DNA of 7,940 bases from an uncultured Armatimonadota bacterium (GTDB lineage: Bacteria > Armatimonadota > Armatimonadia > Armatimonadales > Armatimonadaceae): positions 1 to 7,940 of the forward strand of contig CAIWTR010000426.1 of NCBI GenBank assembly GCA_903915615.1. The letters are read 5' to 3'. The notes under the pieces are model-generated. The model had not been told where the DNA came from and ran no database searches. It saw nothing but the letters and a program-made list of their open reading frames with translations. A program made the translations under genes and the position numbers. Of this stretch, positions 6,454-7,940 are shown in pieces (within the stretch, counting starts at the first letter, position 1; every line of letters starts with the position of its first letter).

Positions 6454-6505
6454 GATGGACTTTCTCCAGAACGAGCCGCTCAAACTGGCGACTTCGCTAT
6501 ACCAG

Positions 6506-7940
6506 CTAAGTGAGCAACTTCCGTACCACATTGCCTTCAACATCCGTTAACCTGAAATCTCTTCCTTGGTAACGATATGTAAGTCGCGTGTGATCGACTC
6601 CCATGAGATGCAGAATCGTAGCGTTAAGATCGTGAATATGCACGGGGTCCTTCGTGATGTTGTAGCAGAAATCATCTGTTTCTCCTATGACATTACCTCC
6701 GCGCACACCGGCTCCTGCCATCCAAAGCGAGAAACACCGGCCATGGTGGTCCCGACCATAGTTTTCCTTGGTCAATGCACCTTGACAATAAACCGTCCGT
6801 CCGAACTCGCCTCCCCAGACAACCAGCGTGTCGTCCAGAAGACCGCGCTGTGCCAAATCATTGACAAGAGCAGCACTGGCTTGATCTGTATCCCGGGCTT
6901 GACCACGTAGCTGCGTTGGGAGGTTTCCATGTTGATCCCATCCCCTATGGAACAGCTGAACAAACCGAACACCCTTTTCAAGAAGCCTGCGGGCAAGGAG
7001 ACAGTTTGCAGCAAACGTACCAGGCTTCTTCGCATCCGGTCCATATGAAGCAAATGTGCTCTCAGACTCCTTCGAAATGTCCATCAGGTCTGGAACACTT
7101 GACTGCATCCGAAACGCCATTTCATACTGGCTTATGCGTGTATCGACCTCTGGATCCTGATACGTGGATGCGGTTACACGGTTGGTTGCGGCAATCGTGT
7201 CGAGCATCTGACGCCGGGTGGAAGCATCGATCCCAGGTGGATTCTTCAGATAAAGCACTGGGTCTCCAACGCTTCTAAGCTTGACTCCCTGATGGACACT
7301 TGGCAAGAAGCCAGGTCCCCAAAGCCGACCAAACAGTGGTTGGTCGTTTGGATTACCGGTTCCCTGCGAAATCAGGACGATGTAGCCTGGGAGGTCTTTG
7401 TTCATACTCCCAAGACCGTAGCTCATCCATGCACCAATCGATGGTCTTCCTGGCTGCTGAGACCCCGTTTGAATAAATGTAATCGCCGGATCGTGATTGA
7501 TTGCCTCGGTATGCATCGACCGAATCAATGTCATCCGGTCCGCAAGCCCTCCAATGTGAGGAATAACTTCGGACATCCAAATGCCGGATTTACCGTACTG
7601 CTTGAAGTTAAAGGTTGTGGGTGCGCACGGGAAACGTGTCTGACCGCTTGTCATTCCGGTGATGCGTTGACCGTTGCGAATGCTATCTGGCAGGTCTTTA
7701 TCAAATTGCGATGCAAGCTGAGGCTTGTAGTCAAACAAATCGATATGGCTGGGAGCACCGGATTGGAACAGGTATACGACGCGTTTCGCTTTGACTGGTG
7801 ATGCAGCAACGGCACTTTGCCCCGCTGTCGCCATCACATCGGAGAGAGCAGCCAGCCCTATTCCGGTCGCCCCGCGGCCGAATAGCTGCCGGCGTGTAAG
7901 AAGTAGCCCACGTTCAACCAAAGGATTCGCTTGTAAATGG
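6506..7940 (-). CDS. DUF1501 family exported protein, 5' end outside window
   Basis: The frame runs open through the right edge, giving 477 visible residues. The edge sequence reads HLQANPLVERGLLLTRRQLF, which matches the usual DUF1501 leader, so the true start lies upstream and the TTG at 7921 is just an internal Leu. TRRQLFGRGATGIGLAAL is a twin-arginine-like signal, implying export of a folded protein. DUF1501 has an alkaline phosphatase/sulfatase-like fold, and its landmarks are present: YLFQSGAPSHIDLFDYKP, MTLIRSMHTEAINHDPAI, GRPSIGAWMSYGLG, VRFVQLFHRGWDQHGN, VWGGEFGRT, GRDHHGRCFSLWMAGAGV and VHIHDLNATILHLMGVDHTR. Several His/Asp residues in these motifs could bind metal. In planctomycetes DUF1501 genes commonly follow a DUF1549/DUF1553 cytochrome-like gene; that partner would lie beyond the edge and is not seen. 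A small exported protein gene follows 52 bases downstream. The enzymatic activity is not established. Confidence 0.93.
   Translation of the reverse strand, partial: HLQANPLVERGLLLTRRQLFGRGATGIGLAALSDVMATAGQSAVAASPVKAKRVVYLFQSGAPSHIDLFDYKPQLASQFDKDLPDSIRNGQRITGMTSGQTRFPCAPTTFNFKQYGKSGIWMSEVIPHIGGLADRMTLIRSMHTEAINHDPAITFIQTGSQQPGRPSIGAWMSYGLGSMNKDLPGYIVLISQGTGNPNDQPLFGRLWGPGFLPSVHQGVKLRSVGDPVLYLKNPPGIDASTRRQMLDTIAATNRVTASTYQDPEVDTRISQYEMAFRMQSSVPDLMDISKESESTFASYGPDAKKPGTFAANCLLARRLLEKGVRFVQLFHRGWDQHGNLPTQLRGQARDTDQASAALVNDLAQRGLLDDTLVVWGGEFGRTVYCQGALTKENYGRDHHGRCFSLWMAGAGVRGGNVIGETDDFCYNITKDPVHIHDLNATILHLMGVDHTRLTYRYQGRDFRLTDVEGNVVRKLLT

Noticed and set aside
6454..6543. 30-residue upstream extension of the 147-aa protein
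   Set aside because: It overlaps the DUF1501 3' end, would bury the signal peptide, and the ATG at 6453 has a good GGAG ten bases upstream.
7292..7801. 169-aa plus-strand reading frame
   Set aside because: Antisense to the DUF1501 gene, whose conserved motifs cover this stretch; Trp/Cys-rich composition is typical of a shadow frame.
7919..7921. TTG as the start codon of the DUF1501 gene
   Set aside because: The frame is open to the window edge, and the preceding residues (HLQANP) fit the usual DUF1501 leader, so the gene is cut by the edge.

Overview
The window is compact bacterial chromosomal DNA, most likely from a planctomycete or a close relative in the same superphylum. The strongest evidence is the DUF1501 protein at the right edge, which has a twin-arginine leader and is typical of Planctomycetota. 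A secreted caspase/legumain-like protein at the left edge and a small lipoprotein and a small secreted protein of no recognised family fit the same picture. Base composition looks balanced, near half GC by eye (not computed). I see no tRNA, rRNA, CRISPR array, insertion sequence or phage gene.

Layout, left to right. (1) 1-2547, minus strand: a DUF512 (PDZ plus radical-SAM-like) protein gene is followed by the caspase-like peptidase gene, which leaves the window at its 3' end. Stop and start overlap by 8 bases, so the two form a coupled pair. (2) 2617-3906, plus strand: hisS, divergent from DUF512 across 69 bp. (3) 3919-4422, minus strand: a GNAT acetyltransferase of the spermidine/diamine type, convergent with hisS, with a perfect hairpin over the GNAT stop. 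(4) 4473-5932, plus strand: hisC started by GTG, overlapped by 10 bases by a 114-aa lipoprotein gene. (5) 5945-5988: a 16-bp hairpin that serves both strands and has its T-run on the minus-strand side. (6) 6010-7940, minus strand: a 147-aa exported protein of unknown function lies downstream of the DUF1501 gene, whose 5' end lies outside the window.

The proteins fall into housekeeping and cell-envelope groups. HisS charges tRNA(His) and HisC makes histidinol phosphate, but they are separated by a minus-strand gene and are not one operon. The caspase-like protein, lipoprotein, 147-aa protein and DUF1501 protein are all predicted to be exported.

The most interesting signal is regulatory. All four genes that lead a transcription unit inside the window (DUF512, hisS, GNAT, hisC) have a -10-like hexamer ending 6-7 bases before the proposed start codon, which would give leaderless mRNAs. 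The internal gene at 6453 instead has a normal Shine-Dalgarno sequence. This is inference from sequence, and two of the four start choices partly depend on it. I found no convincing new multi-gene defence or mobile system; the peptidase/DUF512 pair and the DUF1501/147-aa pair are the associations most worth following up.
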